Shown here: positions 8,884-17,316 of the stretch, in pieces
Layout of the letters: each line of letters opens with the position of its first letter
Numbering within the stretch: position 1 is the first letter of the stretch
Source: Nocardia exalbida NBRC 100660
GTDB taxonomy: Bacteria > Actinomycetota > Actinomycetes > Mycobacteriales > Mycobacteriaceae
Reading direction: 5' to 3'
Length of the DNA: 63,230 nucleotides
NCBI RefSeq assembly: GCF_000308575.1
Contig: NZ_BAFZ01000076.1
Coordinates: 1 to 63,230, forward strand
Program-made: the position numbers and the translations under genes
The notes under the pieces: model-generated
Database searches by the model: none
Seen by the model: only the letters and a program-made list of their open reading frames with translations
Told to the model about the DNA's origin: nothing

Positions 8884-9486
8884 TTACCGGTTCTTGCCGA
8901 GCAGGCCGAGCGCGGCCCGCAGGGCGGCGGAGGTGCCGACGCCCGGCTGTTCGGCCAGCACCGCATCGATCGCCTGTTCGGCCTGCTTGGCGGCGAAACC
9001 GAGGCCGACGAGCGCCTCGGTGACCTGATCACGCACCGGCGTGGCCGCCGCGGGTGTCGATCCGGGCGGGCCGGAGGGCACCGGAACGAGGTTCACCTTG
9101 TCCCGCAGTTCCACCACCATGCGTTCGGCGCCGCGCTTGCCGATGCCGGGCACCCTGGTCAGCGCCGCGACGTTGCTCTCGGCCAGCGCTTTGCGCAGCG
9201 CCTCGGGCTCGAGGACGGCCAGCACCGCCATGGCGAGGCGGGGTCCGACGCCGGAGGCGGTTTGCAGCAGGCCGAACAGGTCGCGCGCCTCGGTGTCGGC
9301 GAACCCGTAGAGGGTCATCGAGTCCTCGCGGACGATCATCGCGGTGTAGAGCCGGGTTTCCTCGCCGCGGGTGAGCCCGGCCAGGGTGGACGGGGTGGCG
9401 TTGAGCCGGTAGCCGACGCCCGCCGCCTCGATCACCGCGTGGTCGAGGGCGATTTCCAGCACTTCACCGCGTACCGACGCGATCAC
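8884..9486 (-). CDS. ruvA: Holliday junction DNA helicase subunit RuvA
   Basis: RuvA binds the four-way junction and loads RuvB. The 200-residue product begins IASVRGEVLEI (OB fold), then two helix-hairpin-helix motifs, LLQTASGVGPRLAMAVL and LTRVPGIGKRGAERMV, and a C-terminal domain ending EALVGLGFAAKQAEQAID...LGKNR, which contacts RuvB. The GTG start at 9486 overlaps the ruvC stop by 4 nt (GTGA), indicating translational coupling; the frame is open further upstream but runs over ruvC. Confidence 0.97.
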   Translation of the reverse strand: MIASVRGEVLEIALDHAVIEAAGVGYRLNATPSTLAGLTRGEETRLYTAMIVREDSMTLYGFADTEARDLFGLLQTASGVGPRLAMAVLAVLEPEALRKALAESNVAALTRVPGIGKRGAERMVVELRDKVNLVPVPSGPPGSTPAAATPVRDQVTEALVGLGFAAKQAEQAIDAVLAEQPGVGTSAALRAALGLLGKNR

Positions 9487-10052
9487 CCGTGCACCGCCTT
9501 CCGTTGTTCGGCCAGCCGTTCGATGTACCGGCGCTGTGCCGCGGCCGCCTTGGCCTCCGCCGCCGCCATCCGCTCCAGCAGCGGCGCCCGCCAACAATGG
9601 CAGATCGCCAGCGCCAGCGCATCCGCCGCGTCCGCCGGTTTCGGCGCGACGGGCAGGCCGAGGATCCGGGTGACCATGGCCGTCACCTGCTTCTTGTCCG
9701 CGGTGCCGCTGCCGGTGACCGCGGCCTTCACCTCGCTGGGTGTGTGGAACGCGACCGGGATCCCCCGGCGCGCGGCGGCCAGCGCGATCACTCCGCCCGC
9801 CTGCGCGGTGCCCATGGCGGTACGGACATTGTGCTGGGCGAAGACGCGTTCGATGGCAACGGCCCCGGGCTTGTGGGTGTCCATCCAGCGTTCGGCGGCG
9901 TCCGCGACCGCCAGCAGGCGATGGGCCAGATCCATATCGCCGGGAGTGCGGACCACGTCGACGTCCACGGCGGTGACCTTCCGCCCCGGCCCGCCGTCGA
10001 CGATGCTGAGGCCGCATCGGGTGAGTCCGGGGTCGACGCCCATCACCCGCAC
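9483..10052 (-). CDS. ruvC: Crossover junction endodeoxyribonuclease RuvC
   Basis: RuvC resolves Holliday junctions by paired nicks. Acidic catalytic residues are visible in VMGVDPGLTRCG (first Asp), VAIERVF (Glu) and DAADALALAIC (two Asp). The start is set at the GTG at 10052, which gives the usual VRVMGVDPG beginning (189 residues) and has a purine-rich GGGAGAGGGG about 6 nt upstream; an ATG 27 nt earlier is also in frame. It heads the ruvCAB operon. Confidence 0.96.
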   Translation of the reverse strand: MRVMGVDPGLTRCGLSIVDGGPGRKVTAVDVDVVRTPGDMDLAHRLLAVADAAERWMDTHKPGAVAIERVFAQHNVRTAMGTAQAGGVIALAAARRGIPVAFHTPSEVKAAVTGSGTADKKQVTAMVTRILGLPVAPKPADAADALALAICHCWRAPLLERMAAAEAKAAAAQRRYIERLAEQRKAVHG

Positions 10053-10134
10053 GACAACCCCTCTCCCGGACACGAACAACTGTTCGAGAGTCTAGCGGAG
10101 GCTTGGTCTTTCGCCGCCCCGCGACACGGCCCGG

Positions 10135-10587
10135 CTATCCGCCGACGTCACCGGCTTCCCGCGACGCGCCCGGCAGGCCGAGCACCTCCGGACGACTCGC
10201 ACGCACCGCCCACTGGTGCGCGGGATCGGCGACCAGGCGCCGTGCCCCGAGGTCCAGTAAGCCGCTGACGTGGGTCACCGTCGCGGCGACCACGCCGTCG
10301 GCGCGCGTCAGCGTGTGCTCGACCCGATAGGTCTTGCCCGCACCCCACTGCCAAGCGCACGACACGTCGACGGTGTCGCCGCCGCGTAGTTCCCGCCGGA
10401 AGCGCAGCACGGTCTCCAGGTTGACCGGCCCGAGGCCGGAGGCGAGCAGCTCGTCGACCGAGACGCCCGCCGCTCGGACGCACGCGAATCGCGCGTGGTC
10501 GGCGAACTGGTGGTAAGCCGCACCGGTGACATGCATTTGCGGGTCCAAGTCGGACACCCGGACTTCGATACGGGTACTGAACGACAC
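10135..10587 (-). CDS. Hotdog-fold acyl-CoA thioesterase (YbgC/FcbC-like)
   Basis: The 150-residue product has the 4-hydroxybenzoyl-CoA thioesterase-like pattern: RVSDLDPQMHVTGAAYHQF, in which the Asp of SDLDPQMHV is the expected catalytic position, followed by alternating strands ending in VVAATVTHVSGLLD. It probably hydrolyses an acyl-CoA of unknown chain length. The GTG at 10587 is taken as start, since CATAGT lies 7 nt upstream as for a leaderless message; an ATG ten codons earlier (10617) is an alternative. A similar gene often follows ruvC at some distance in this group, but co-transcription is not evident. Confidence 0.8.
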   Translation of the reverse strand: MSFSTRIEVRVSDLDPQMHVTGAAYHQFADHARFACVRAAGVSVDELLASGLGPVNLETVLRFRRELRGGDTVDVSCAWQWGAGKTYRVEHTLTRADGVVAATVTHVSGLLDLGARRLVADPAHQWAVRASRPEVLGLPGASREAGDVGG

Positions 10588-10671
10588 GCGCCGAACTATG
10601 CCAGCCGCCACCGACAAACCTCAGGGCTCGAGATGGTTCGCACCGAGAAGATCTCGGCGGGGCGGCCGGTC

Positions 10672-11187
10672 TCAGGCCCTGGCGACCTGTCTCGCGAACA
10701 CAGCGTGAGCGCGCTCGTCGAAGAGGACGAAACGGACTTCCGACACGGCCGTGGGAGTCGCGCGAACCGTGTCGACCGCGATCCGGGCTCCGTCCTCCAT
10801 CGGCCAGCCGTAGACGCCGGTGGAGATCGCCGGGAACGCGACCGTCCGCGCCCCCAGTTCGTCCGCGACGCGCAGAGATTCCCGATAACACGAGGCCAGC
10901 GAGGCCGAGCGGTCCTCGGTGGACGACCACACGGGACCGACCGTGTGGATCACCCAGCGCGCGGGCAGGCGACCGGCCGTGGTCGAGACCGCGGCACCGG
11001 TCGGCAGTCCCGAGCCGTAGTGGGACGCACGCAGCCTGCGGCATTCCGCCAGGATCTCCGGGCCGCCGCGCCGGTGGATCGCGCCGTCGACTCCCCCGCC
11101 GCCGAGCAGCGACGAATTCGCCGCGTTCACCACCGCGTCGACCTCCTGTTCGGTGATGTCGCCGCGCACCAGCACCAGTTCGACCAT
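10672..11187 (-). CDS. Macro-domain protein, probable O-acetyl-ADP-ribose deacetylase
   Basis: The 171-residue product is a single macro domain. Visible signatures are VRGDITEQEVDAVVNAANS, then SLLGGGGVDGAIHRRGGP (ADP-ribose binding loop), VIHTVGPVW, and PAISTGVYGWP near the C-terminus. Proteins of this YmdB/MacroD type remove acetyl or ADP-ribose groups. The ATG at 11187 fits the domain boundary, and CAGAAT 6 nt upstream suggests a leaderless mRNA. It is divergent from the esterase pseudogene at 11296. No ADP-ribosyltransferase partner is visible nearby, so a housekeeping role is as likely as a toxin-antitoxin role. Confidence 0.9.
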   Translation of the reverse strand: MVELVLVRGDITEQEVDAVVNAANSSLLGGGGVDGAIHRRGGPEILAECRRLRASHYGSGLPTGAAVSTTAGRLPARWVIHTVGPVWSSTEDRSASLASCYRESLRVADELGARTVAFPAISTGVYGWPMEDGARIAVDTVRATPTAVSEVRFVLFDERAHAVFARQVARA

Positions 11188-11295
11188 GCTCGCATTCTGC
11201 CTCGCGCACCCACGGCGCATCGAGCACACCGAAGGCCCGGTCACCCAGCAGTGCCGAAGCCGATTCACAGCCTGCCTCGAGGAACGGCCGCGACA

Positions 11296-11663
11296 ATGCC
11301 GGACGTGCCAGTACTCGCCGCTCCCCTGACTCCGGCGCCACCGCGCCTTCCTCCGGCGAGTCCGGCGCTGAACCAGCAGCACGCGTTGCACCACGGGATC
11401 TCACTGCTGCACGGCTGGCTGCCGCCGACCGTCGAACTGCTCGCCGGGGTGGTCCTGCTGGTCGCCGTCACTCGGCGAACCAGGCGGTGGTGGCTGTTCC
11501 GGCTGCCGGCAAACTCTGCACCGCCGGACACGCGGTGGGCATCGACTGCACCGTCTACACCACCGAGGGCGGACACACCTGGCAATTCGCTGCGGCCGCG
11601 TTCGCCTCGTCCTTGCCGTGGGTCACCGCCCGCGTGGGTCTGCCGGTTCCCGCCACCGGCTGA
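11296..11663 (+). pseudogene. Internally deleted alpha/beta-hydrolase (esterase) remnant
   Basis: Two pieces of one gene lie in different frames. Frame A from the ATG at 11296 reads an N-terminal membrane region (LLHGWLPPTVELLAGVVLLV, then RRTRRWWLF) like the one at the start of actinobacterial esterase-family proteins. From about 11470 the next frame reads GKLCTAGHAVGIDCTVYTTE and GGHTWQFAAAAFASSLPW, a typical C-terminus with the catalytic His, and stops at 11661-11663. The whole central catalytic part, some hundreds of residues, is absent and the join is out of frame. I infer one deletion that left a non-functional relic. Confidence 0.72.
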
Positions 11664-11840
11664 ACCCTCGGCAACCCGCTCGGCTCGCGCCGCATCCGGC
11701 GCCCTGCGCCCGACGATCGCCGCGTCGTTCCCCCTCTCGAAGGCGGTGGAAGCGCACGCGTCGGGCGATACGGGGCGAACCGTCGGCAAATTGGTACTGA
11801 CCGTGCCCTGAATGTGCCACGATCAGGCCGTTCCCGCTTC

Positions 11841-11846
11841 TACCAT
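11841..11846 (+). promoter_or_regulatory. -10 element for leaderless transcript of the 68-residue protein
   Basis: TACCAT (TANNNT) is followed by 6 nt and then the ATG at 11853. Confidence 0.5.
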
Positions 11847-11852
11847 CCGAGG

Positions 11853-12059
11853 ATGAGCATTGGTGCAAAAGCTGTCCTCGAAGGCGGGCCGCAAGATCTG
11901 CCCGCGCGCATCGTCCCCATCACCCCGCCCGGAGTGGAATTGAAGGTGCCGTTCCGCGGCGGATACGAGCACTTCAAGGTCACCCAGCGGGAGCAGGACA
12001 CCCCCGAAGGGCGACTGCGCGTGTACGAATGGTGCGAGCGCACCAAGATCGCGGAGTAA
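11853..12059 (+). CDS. Small conserved protein, DUF5988-like
   Basis: The 68-residue product begins MSIGAKAVLEGGPQDLP and ends RVYEWCERTKIAE. This pattern, with a central RGGYEHFK, matches my recollection of small actinobacterial proteins assigned to DUF5988, which have no known function and sometimes occur near peptide or antibiotic gene clusters. It is soluble, with no signal peptide or membrane segment. A good -10 element directly upstream supports expression as a leaderless message. The assignment rests on pattern memory only. Confidence 0.65.
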   Translation: MSIGAKAVLEGGPQDLPARIVPITPPGVELKVPFRGGYEHFKVTQREQDTPEGRLRVYEWCERTKIAE

Positions 12060-12409
12060 TACCGGCTTCCCTCCCCGGCGACGGTGACGTCGGCACCCGG
12101 CGCGCCGCCGGGGAGATCACCGGGCATTACGCGATCAGCCGCCCGCGTCTGCGTTCTCCGTGCGCCATCGACGCTCACCTAGTTGAGCGCCTGCTTCCAG
12201 CCACCATCCGGACGCACCCGGGATGTACCGGACTCCGGCTCGCGCCGTGCTGGTGACCAGGGCCGCGGCACCTGACGTCAGCGGACTCGGAGAGATCGCC
12301 CGGGTGCCGCATCGACCGCGACGGGAGGGACTGTCCGGACACGCTTCGGGGCGGCCGTCAGGAGACCGGCCGCCCCGATTTCGCGCAGTATTACCCGCGG
12401 TAGCTCGAT
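12060..12409. other. Intergenic region without a recognisable gene
   Basis: About 350 nt between the 68-residue protein and the yebC stop. Short open frames here lack start context and family features. The only structure I see is the hairpin at 12347-12377. Confidence 0.5.
12347..12377. terminator. Hairpin 3' of yebC
   Basis: A perfect 11-bp stem CGGGGCGGCCG / CGGCCGCCCCG with a 9-nt loop lies 33 nt beyond the yebC stop. A U-tract is lacking on both strands, so its terminator activity is only likely. Confidence 0.5.
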
Positions 12410-13162
12410 TCAGTCGTCGAGCTGAGCGAGCACCTCGTCCGAGATGTCGACGTTGGTATAGACGTTCTGCACGTCGTCGCTGTCCTCGAGGGCGTCCACG
12501 AGTTTGATCACCTTGCGTGCGCCGTCGGCGTCCACCGCGACCGACACCGAGGGTTGGAAACCGGACTCGGCGGAGTCGTAGTCGATACCGGCGCCCTGCA
12601 GCGCGGTGCGCACCGCGATCAGATCGCTGGGGTCGCTGATGATCTCGAACGACTCACCGAGGTCGTTGACCTCCTCGGCGCCCGCGTCCAGCACCGCCAT
12701 CAACACGTCGTCCTCGGACAGGCCGTTCTTCTCCAGGGTGACGACGCCCTTGCGATGGAAGAGGTAGGCCACCGAGCCCGGGTCGGCCATGTTGCCGCCG
12801 TTGCGCGTCATCGCGACCCGGACCTCGCCCGCCGCCCGGTTGCGGTTGTCGGTGAGGCACTCGATCAGCACGGCGACGCCGTTGGGTCCGTAGCCCTCGT
12901 ACATGATCGTCTGCCAGTCGGCGCCGCCGGCTTCCTCGCCGCCGCCGCGCTTGCGGGCGCGCTCGATGTTGTCGTTGGGGACCGACGACTTCTTCGCCTT
13001 CTGGATGGCGTCGAACAGCGTCGGGTTGCCATCCGGGTCACCGCCACCGGTACGGGCCGCCACCTCGATGTTCTTGATCAACTTCGCGAACAGCTTGCCG
13101 CGCTTCGCGTCGATCGCAGCCTTCTTGTGCTTGGTGGTGGCCCATTTGGAGTGGCCGCTCAT
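12410..13162 (-). CDS. YebC/PmpR family protein
   Basis: The 250-residue product opens with the family signature MSGHSKWATTKHKKAAID and continues GKLFAKLIKNIEVAARTGGGDP and KKSSVPNDNIERARKRG. The family was long annotated as transcriptional regulators, and some members are now linked to translation of proline-rich stretches. In M. tuberculosis the equivalent gene (Rv2603c) precedes pdxT, as here, with 163 nt between. Confidence 0.96.
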   Translation of the reverse strand: MSGHSKWATTKHKKAAIDAKRGKLFAKLIKNIEVAARTGGGDPDGNPTLFDAIQKAKKSSVPNDNIERARKRGGGEEAGGADWQTIMYEGYGPNGVAVLIECLTDNRNRAAGEVRVAMTRNGGNMADPGSVAYLFHRKGVVTLEKNGLSEDDVLMAVLDAGAEEVNDLGESFEIISDPSDLIAVRTALQGAGIDYDSAESGFQPSVSVAVDADGARKVIKLVDALEDSDDVQNVYTNVDISDEVLAQLDD

Positions 13163-13325
13163 TCCCTACTTCCTTCAGGTCGATGGCACGTTCGGTCGTG
13201 TGTACGGTACCGGCACGGCCGGGCGGACAGCTTCCCCAGCCTACTCGGGCGTCCACTACGGCCCTGCAAAGCGGCCCCGGCTTCGCACCCACTCCTCTTC
13301 GCGGGCTCCGTCCCGAGCGCACCCG

Positions 13326-13976
13326 TCAAGCCGAGCGGACCAGCTCCACGAACATCCGGTGCACCCGCAGATCGCCGGTCACCTCGGGATGGAACGAGGT
13401 CGCCAGGACCTTCCCCTGCCGCACCGCGACGATCCGACCTGCGGCGGGGCCGTCCGGCACGGTGGCAAGGACCTCGACGCCCTCGCCTGCCCGCTCGACC
13501 CAGGGCGCTCGGATGAACACCGCTCGCACGGGGCCACCGGGCAGGCCCGCGAACGGCAGATCGGTTTCGAACGAGTCGACCTGACGGCCGAACGCGTTGC
13601 GCCGCACCGTCATATCGATGCCGGACAGATGCTCGGCGTCCGGGCGGGTGTCGAGCACCTCCGAGGCGAGCAGGATCATGCCCGCGCAGGAACCGAACGC
13701 GGGCAGGCCGTCGCGCAGCCGCGCGCGCAGCGGCTCCAGCAGTTCGAAGGCCGCCAGCAGCTTGCTGATCGCGGTCGACTCGCCGCCGGGCAGCACGAGC
13801 GCGTCCACCGCCGCGAGCTCCGACTCGCGCCGGACCAGCACGGGCTCGGCGCCGCAGCTGGCGAGCGCGGCGACGTGCTCTCGGACGTCGCCTTGCAACG
13901 CGAGCACGCCGATCACGGGACGGGACGGCGTCTGTCCGGTGTCGGCGGCGGGGGCGGTGACCGAGGTAGCGTTCAC
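13326..13976 (-). CDS. pdxT: Pyridoxal 5'-phosphate synthase glutaminase subunit PdxT
   Basis: PdxT releases ammonia from glutamine for PdxS, which builds pyridoxal phosphate from ribose 5-phosphate and glyceraldehyde 3-phosphate. The 216-residue product shows VIGVLALQGDVREH, the glutamine-binding LPGGEST, the nucleophile elbow GSCAGM (GTCAGM is more usual) and the SFHPE segment with the His and Glu of the triad. The GTG at 13976 is chosen because TAAGCT stands 7 nt upstream as a -10 element for a leaderless message; 20 further codons upstream are open but not conserved. Its partner pdxS is 4.2 kb away. Confidence 0.95.
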   Translation of the reverse strand: MNATSVTAPAADTGQTPSRPVIGVLALQGDVREHVAALASCGAEPVLVRRESELAAVDALVLPGGESTAISKLLAAFELLEPLRARLRDGLPAFGSCAGMILLASEVLDTRPDAEHLSGIDMTVRRNAFGRQVDSFETDLPFAGLPGGPVRAVFIRAPWVERAGEGVEVLATVPDGPAAGRIVAVRQGKVLATSFHPEVTGDLRVHRMFVELVRSA

Positions 13977-13983
13977 GCCGGAA

Positions 13984-13989
13984 AGCTTA
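13984..13989 (-). promoter_or_regulatory. -10 element for leaderless pdxT
   Basis: On the minus strand TAAGCT (TANNNT) is followed by TTCCGGC and the GTG start. Confidence 0.5.
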
Positions 13990-14055
13990 CGAGCCGTGCC
14001 GATGTGGGCGCGCTCACGGTCGGCTGCCACACGCACATCGCCGCAACCGCCCGGA

Positions 14056-14877
14056 TCACTCTTCGCGCAGCGTGCGGATGAGGCCTTCCTGAACCACGGC
14101 CGCGACCAGCGTGCCCTCCCGGGTGAAGATCTTGCCGCCGGTCAGGCCCCGGCCGAAAGCCGCCGAGGGCGAGGACTGGTCGTAGAGCAGCCATTCGTCG
14201 GCCCGGAACGGGCGCAGGAACCACATCGCGTGATCGAGCGACGCGTTCTGGGTCGGCTCGTCGGGATGGACGACCTTCGAAGAACCCAGCAGCGTCATAT
14301 CGCTCATGTAGGCGAGGGTGCACACATGCACCAGCGGATCGTCGGGTAGCAGGTGCCGGTAGCGGAACCACACCTGCTGCTGGGAGACCACGCCGTCGCG
14401 GCGGGACACGTTCTCCGGCGGGACCATGCGAATGTCCCAGTGTTCCCACTCGCGCATCGCCCACAATCGTTCCGGAGTCATCGTGGTACTCGCGTCGGGC
14501 AGATCCTCCGGCATCGGAACGCCGGGCATGATGTCCTGATGCTCGGGGCCCTGGTCACCGACATGGAACGACGCCGACATGGTGAAGATCGCCGCGCCGT
14601 CCTGGATGCCGGTCACCCGCCGCGTGCAGAACGACCGGCCGTCCCGGATGCGCTCGACCTGGTAGACCGTCGGTTCCTGCGGATTGCCCGGACGCAGGAA
14701 GTAGCCGTGCAGCGAGTGCACTTGGAATCGCGGTTCCACCGTCCGGACCGCGGACACGAGCGCCTGGCCGGCAACCTGGCCGCCGAACGTGCGCGGAAGC
14801 TGGGTCTTGGTGGACGCGCCACGGAAGATGTCCCGCTCCAGCCGCTCTATCTCCAGCGCCTCTTCGATTGTCGCCAT
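14056..14877 (-). CDS. tesB: Acyl-CoA thioesterase II (TesB)
   Basis: The 273-residue double-hotdog protein hydrolyses acyl-CoA esters. It has the TesB patterns TFGGQVAGQALVSAVRTV and VHSLHGYFLRPGNP in the first hotdog, and ASLDHAMWFLRPFRADEWLLYDQ in the second, with the Asp of SLDHAMWF at the expected active site. Of usual length. It lies 79 nt before pdxT on the same strand, as tesB2 does in M. tuberculosis. Confidence 0.95.
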   Translation of the reverse strand: MATIEEALEIERLERDIFRGASTKTQLPRTFGGQVAGQALVSAVRTVEPRFQVHSLHGYFLRPGNPQEPTVYQVERIRDGRSFCTRRVTGIQDGAAIFTMSASFHVGDQGPEHQDIMPGVPMPEDLPDASTTMTPERLWAMREWEHWDIRMVPPENVSRRDGVVSQQQVWFRYRHLLPDDPLVHVCTLAYMSDMTLLGSSKVVHPDEPTQNASLDHAMWFLRPFRADEWLLYDQSSPSAAFGRGLTGGKIFTREGTLVAAVVQEGLIRTLREE

Positions 14878-14983
14878 GGGCAGAGATTATCCCGGCCGCT
14901 CACGATGTCGCCGCTCGGCTGCCAGAGAACGTCCGGCAACGCCCATGCCTCCACCGGCCGTCGCGATTTGCTGAGATGGACGG

Positions 14984-15610
14984 GTGCCCCGCTTTCTGCC
15001 CATCACTCCGGACGGACTCGTCGAGCAGGTGATCGAACCCGTCCTGACCGCGGCCTCACACATGGTGATCGCCGTCGACGGCGCGGACGCCGCCCAGCCG
15101 GTGGCGCTCGCCCGGCGGATCGTCGAGGCGCTGCGCGAGGCAGGCCGGTGGGCCGACGTGGTCTCCCTGCACGACTACGTACGTCCCGCCTCACTGCGCA
15201 TGGAGTTCGGTCGCAACGACGAGATGTCCTATCGCACCACGTGGTTCGACTACGCCGCGCTGCGCCGGGAAGTGATCGACGCGCTCCGCCGGCACGGCCG
15301 GTGGCTGCCCTCGCTCTGGGACGAAGCCGCCGACCGCTCCGCACGCGCCGCGATCCGCACGGCCCCGCCGGCGACGACGATCGTCCTCGCGGGCCCGATG
15401 CTCGCCGGACGCCACCTCGACGCCGACCTGACCCTCCGGCTGGACCTGTCCGAACCCGCGCTCCGCCGCCGCACCGCGGCCGACGCGCAGTGGACCATCC
15501 CCGCTCTGCTGCGGCACGACGCCGAGAACCCCTACACGCCAACCTTCTTCGTGCGGTGGGATCATCCCGAGCGTCCGGCGCTTCGAGTCGACGAGCACCG
15601 AGCGAACTAG
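14984..15610 (+). CDS. Uridine kinase-like protein lacking the P-loop lysine
   Basis: The 208-residue product resembles actinobacterial uridine kinase-like NTPases overall: IAVDGADAAQ...LARRIVEAL, then VVSLHDYVRPASLRMEFG, a middle WFDYAALRREVIDAL, VLAGPMLAGRHLDADL and a C-terminal FVRWDHPERPAL. The Walker A motif, normally GxDAAGKT, reads GADAAQPV here, so the Gly-Lys-Thr that binds phosphate is gone. It is probably inactive as a kinase or has another role. It starts at a GTG 107 nt from the divergent tesB gene. Confidence 0.7.
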   Translation: MPRFLPITPDGLVEQVIEPVLTAASHMVIAVDGADAAQPVALARRIVEALREAGRWADVVSLHDYVRPASLRMEFGRNDEMSYRTTWFDYAALRREVIDALRRHGRWLPSLWDEAADRSARAAIRTAPPATTIVLAGPMLAGRHLDADLTLRLDLSEPALRRRTAADAQWTIPALLRHDAENPYTPTFFVRWDHPERPALRVDEHRAN

Positions 15611-15783
15611 CGTCCGTCTCTGCCGATATCGGACTGCTGGCACCAATAATCAGATGCGCATAACCACGTATCCACATGTGTTTCCTTCTCGGCGGTCCGC
15701 TGGTCCACGTCCTCCGACCTCACCCTCGGCGCGCTCGCCCGATCCCGTCGCACGGCCGGACTTGCCGAACGCTCCCTCACCAC

Positions 15784-16518
15784 TCACACCAACCGGTGCC
15801 CGCCGTCCACGTGCAGGACGGTGCCGGTGATGAAGGGATTGCGCATCACACCGAGCATCGCCTGCGCGATATCGGACGGACGGCCGATGCGCCCGACCGG
15901 CAGGCGCGCGGCGAGCTGCCGGTGACGTTCGGTCTTCGCGGGCCCCGCGATGGTGTCCCAGATCGGGGTGTCGACCCACCCGGGTGAGACCACGTTGACG
16001 CGGACCGGGCCGAGCTCGAGGGCCAAGGCGTAGGCCAGTGAGGCGAGCGCGCCGTTGACCGCCGCCACCATGGCGCCGCCCGGCGCGGGCCGATACGCCG
16101 CCACGCCGGAGGTGAAGGTCACCGAACCGCCCGGGACCACCCGGGCGTGCTTGGCCAGCAGAGCGGGGCCGATCAGCTTGGACGAGAACAGATTCCGGGC
16201 CAGGTCGGCGTCGAACTCGGCCAGTGTCTGATAGGCGCCGGTGATGTCGGCCGCGGTGGTGACGACATGATCGACCGGTTCCGACTCGGCGAACAGACGC
16301 TCGAGATCGGCTTCGCGGGTGATGTCCGCGACGACCGAGCGCACCGAGCCCGGCCCCGCGGGCAGGCCGCGCTGCGCCGCGGCGAGCCGGTCGGCGGAAC
16401 GGCCCGCGATGGTGACCTCCGCGCCCTCGGCGACCAGCGCGGCCGCCAGCGCCAGTCCCATGCCGGAGCTGCCGCCCACGATGACGACATGTTCGGGTGT
16501 TGTGCTGCTTGCTGTCAT
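15784..16518 (-). CDS. SDR-family protein with altered active site
   Basis: The 244-residue Rossmann-fold protein has the cofactor motif VVIVGGSSGMGLALA, the ADITREAD segment, and SFTSGVAAYRP with the usual Ser. The standard catalytic YxxxK is replaced: the aligned stretch reads MVAAVNGALA, so Tyr is Met and Lys is Asn. The late NVVSPGWVDTPIW and C-terminal GTVLHVDGG are typical SDR. It may bind NAD(P)H without acting as a normal dehydrogenase, or use other residues. The ATG at 16518 starts the Rossmann domain; the frame is open upstream. Confidence 0.85.
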   Translation of the reverse strand: MTASSTTPEHVVIVGGSSGMGLALAAALVAEGAEVTIAGRSADRLAAAQRGLPAGPGSVRSVVADITREADLERLFAESEPVDHVVTTAADITGAYQTLAEFDADLARNLFSSKLIGPALLAKHARVVPGGSVTFTSGVAAYRPAPGGAMVAAVNGALASLAYALALELGPVRVNVVSPGWVDTPIWDTIAGPAKTERHRQLAARLPVGRIGRPSDIAQAMLGVMRNPFITGTVLHVDGGHRLV

Positions 16519-16661
16519 GGCTCCAGCCGACCATCGGCGCGGTCGAGTGTCCATGTCGCACTGTCGAACACGCCTTAGTCGCAGACTAACGCCGCAGGCC
16601 GAGGACCGTTCCGGGAGCGCACGGGGCGACGTACCGCACCTCCCGTGCGCCCGGCCGGCTC

Positions 16662-17156
16662 TCAGGGGGTGCAGGCCGGTGATTGCTGGTTCAGGTTGGC
16701 CAGTGCCTGGCACGCCCACGTCTTCTGGACCTTCCACTTGCCGCCGTCCAGCACGAACGGGACATCGACCTGGTTTTCCTGCCCGTTGATGGTGAACTTC
16801 GCCTGCGCGGTCACGCTGTCACCGAAGGCGGTCACTCCGGTGACCACCGCAGTGGCGTTCGCCTGCCGGAACGCCTCGGCCAGACGGTTGGGCAGGCCGG
16901 GGTCGGCTTCGATGCCCTGTACGAGATCGAGTTTGTCTTCGTTCGGCACCGCGGGATCGAGGGCCTTCTGCAACAGGGCGTTGAGTTCGTCGACGGTGGG
17001 CGCGGCGGGGGTGGTCACGGTCGCCGAGGCGGCCGCTGTGGTGCGGGTCGACTTGGGTGAGTCGCTCTTGTCGTCACTGCCGCAGGCGGCGAGGCCGAGG
17101 GCGGCCACGAGGGCCAAACCCGCTACTGCGGTGCGTCCGGTCTTGGGAAGCTTCAA
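16662..17156 (-). CDS. Exported lipoprotein, MTB12-like
   Basis: The product (164 residues) has a signal peptide KLPKTGRTAVAGLALVAALG with lipobox LAAC and a Ser/Thr/Ala-rich linker. It then has a globular domain of the low-molecular-weight antigen MTB12 kind: VDELNALLQKALDP, GVTAFGDSVTAQAKFTINGQ and VPFVLDGGKWKVQKTWACQAL with a terminal Cys pair. A TTG at 17156 with AGGA 7 nt upstream is the best start; an ATG 63 nt earlier would put 21 polar residues before the signal. It is surface-exposed; its function is unknown. Confidence 0.8.
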   Translation of the reverse strand: MKLPKTGRTAVAGLALVAALGLAACGSDDKSDSPKSTRTTAAASATVTTPAAPTVDELNALLQKALDPAVPNEDKLDLVQGIEADPGLPNRLAEAFRQANATAVVTGVTAFGDSVTAQAKFTINGQENQVDVPFVLDGGKWKVQKTWACQALANLNQQSPACTP

Positions 17157-17316
17157 CTGTTCGTCCTTTGCGCTCGGATCGATCCGGTGAGAGGGCGCGA
17201 AATGGCCTTGGACGGCCATCGAATGGCGAAGCTACTGAGCGTGATTATGGGAACCATGAGACGACCTTCTGGCCGCCGTAAGAGTTGAACCTAGCACCGG
17301 AAGCGGTCCGCGCGGC

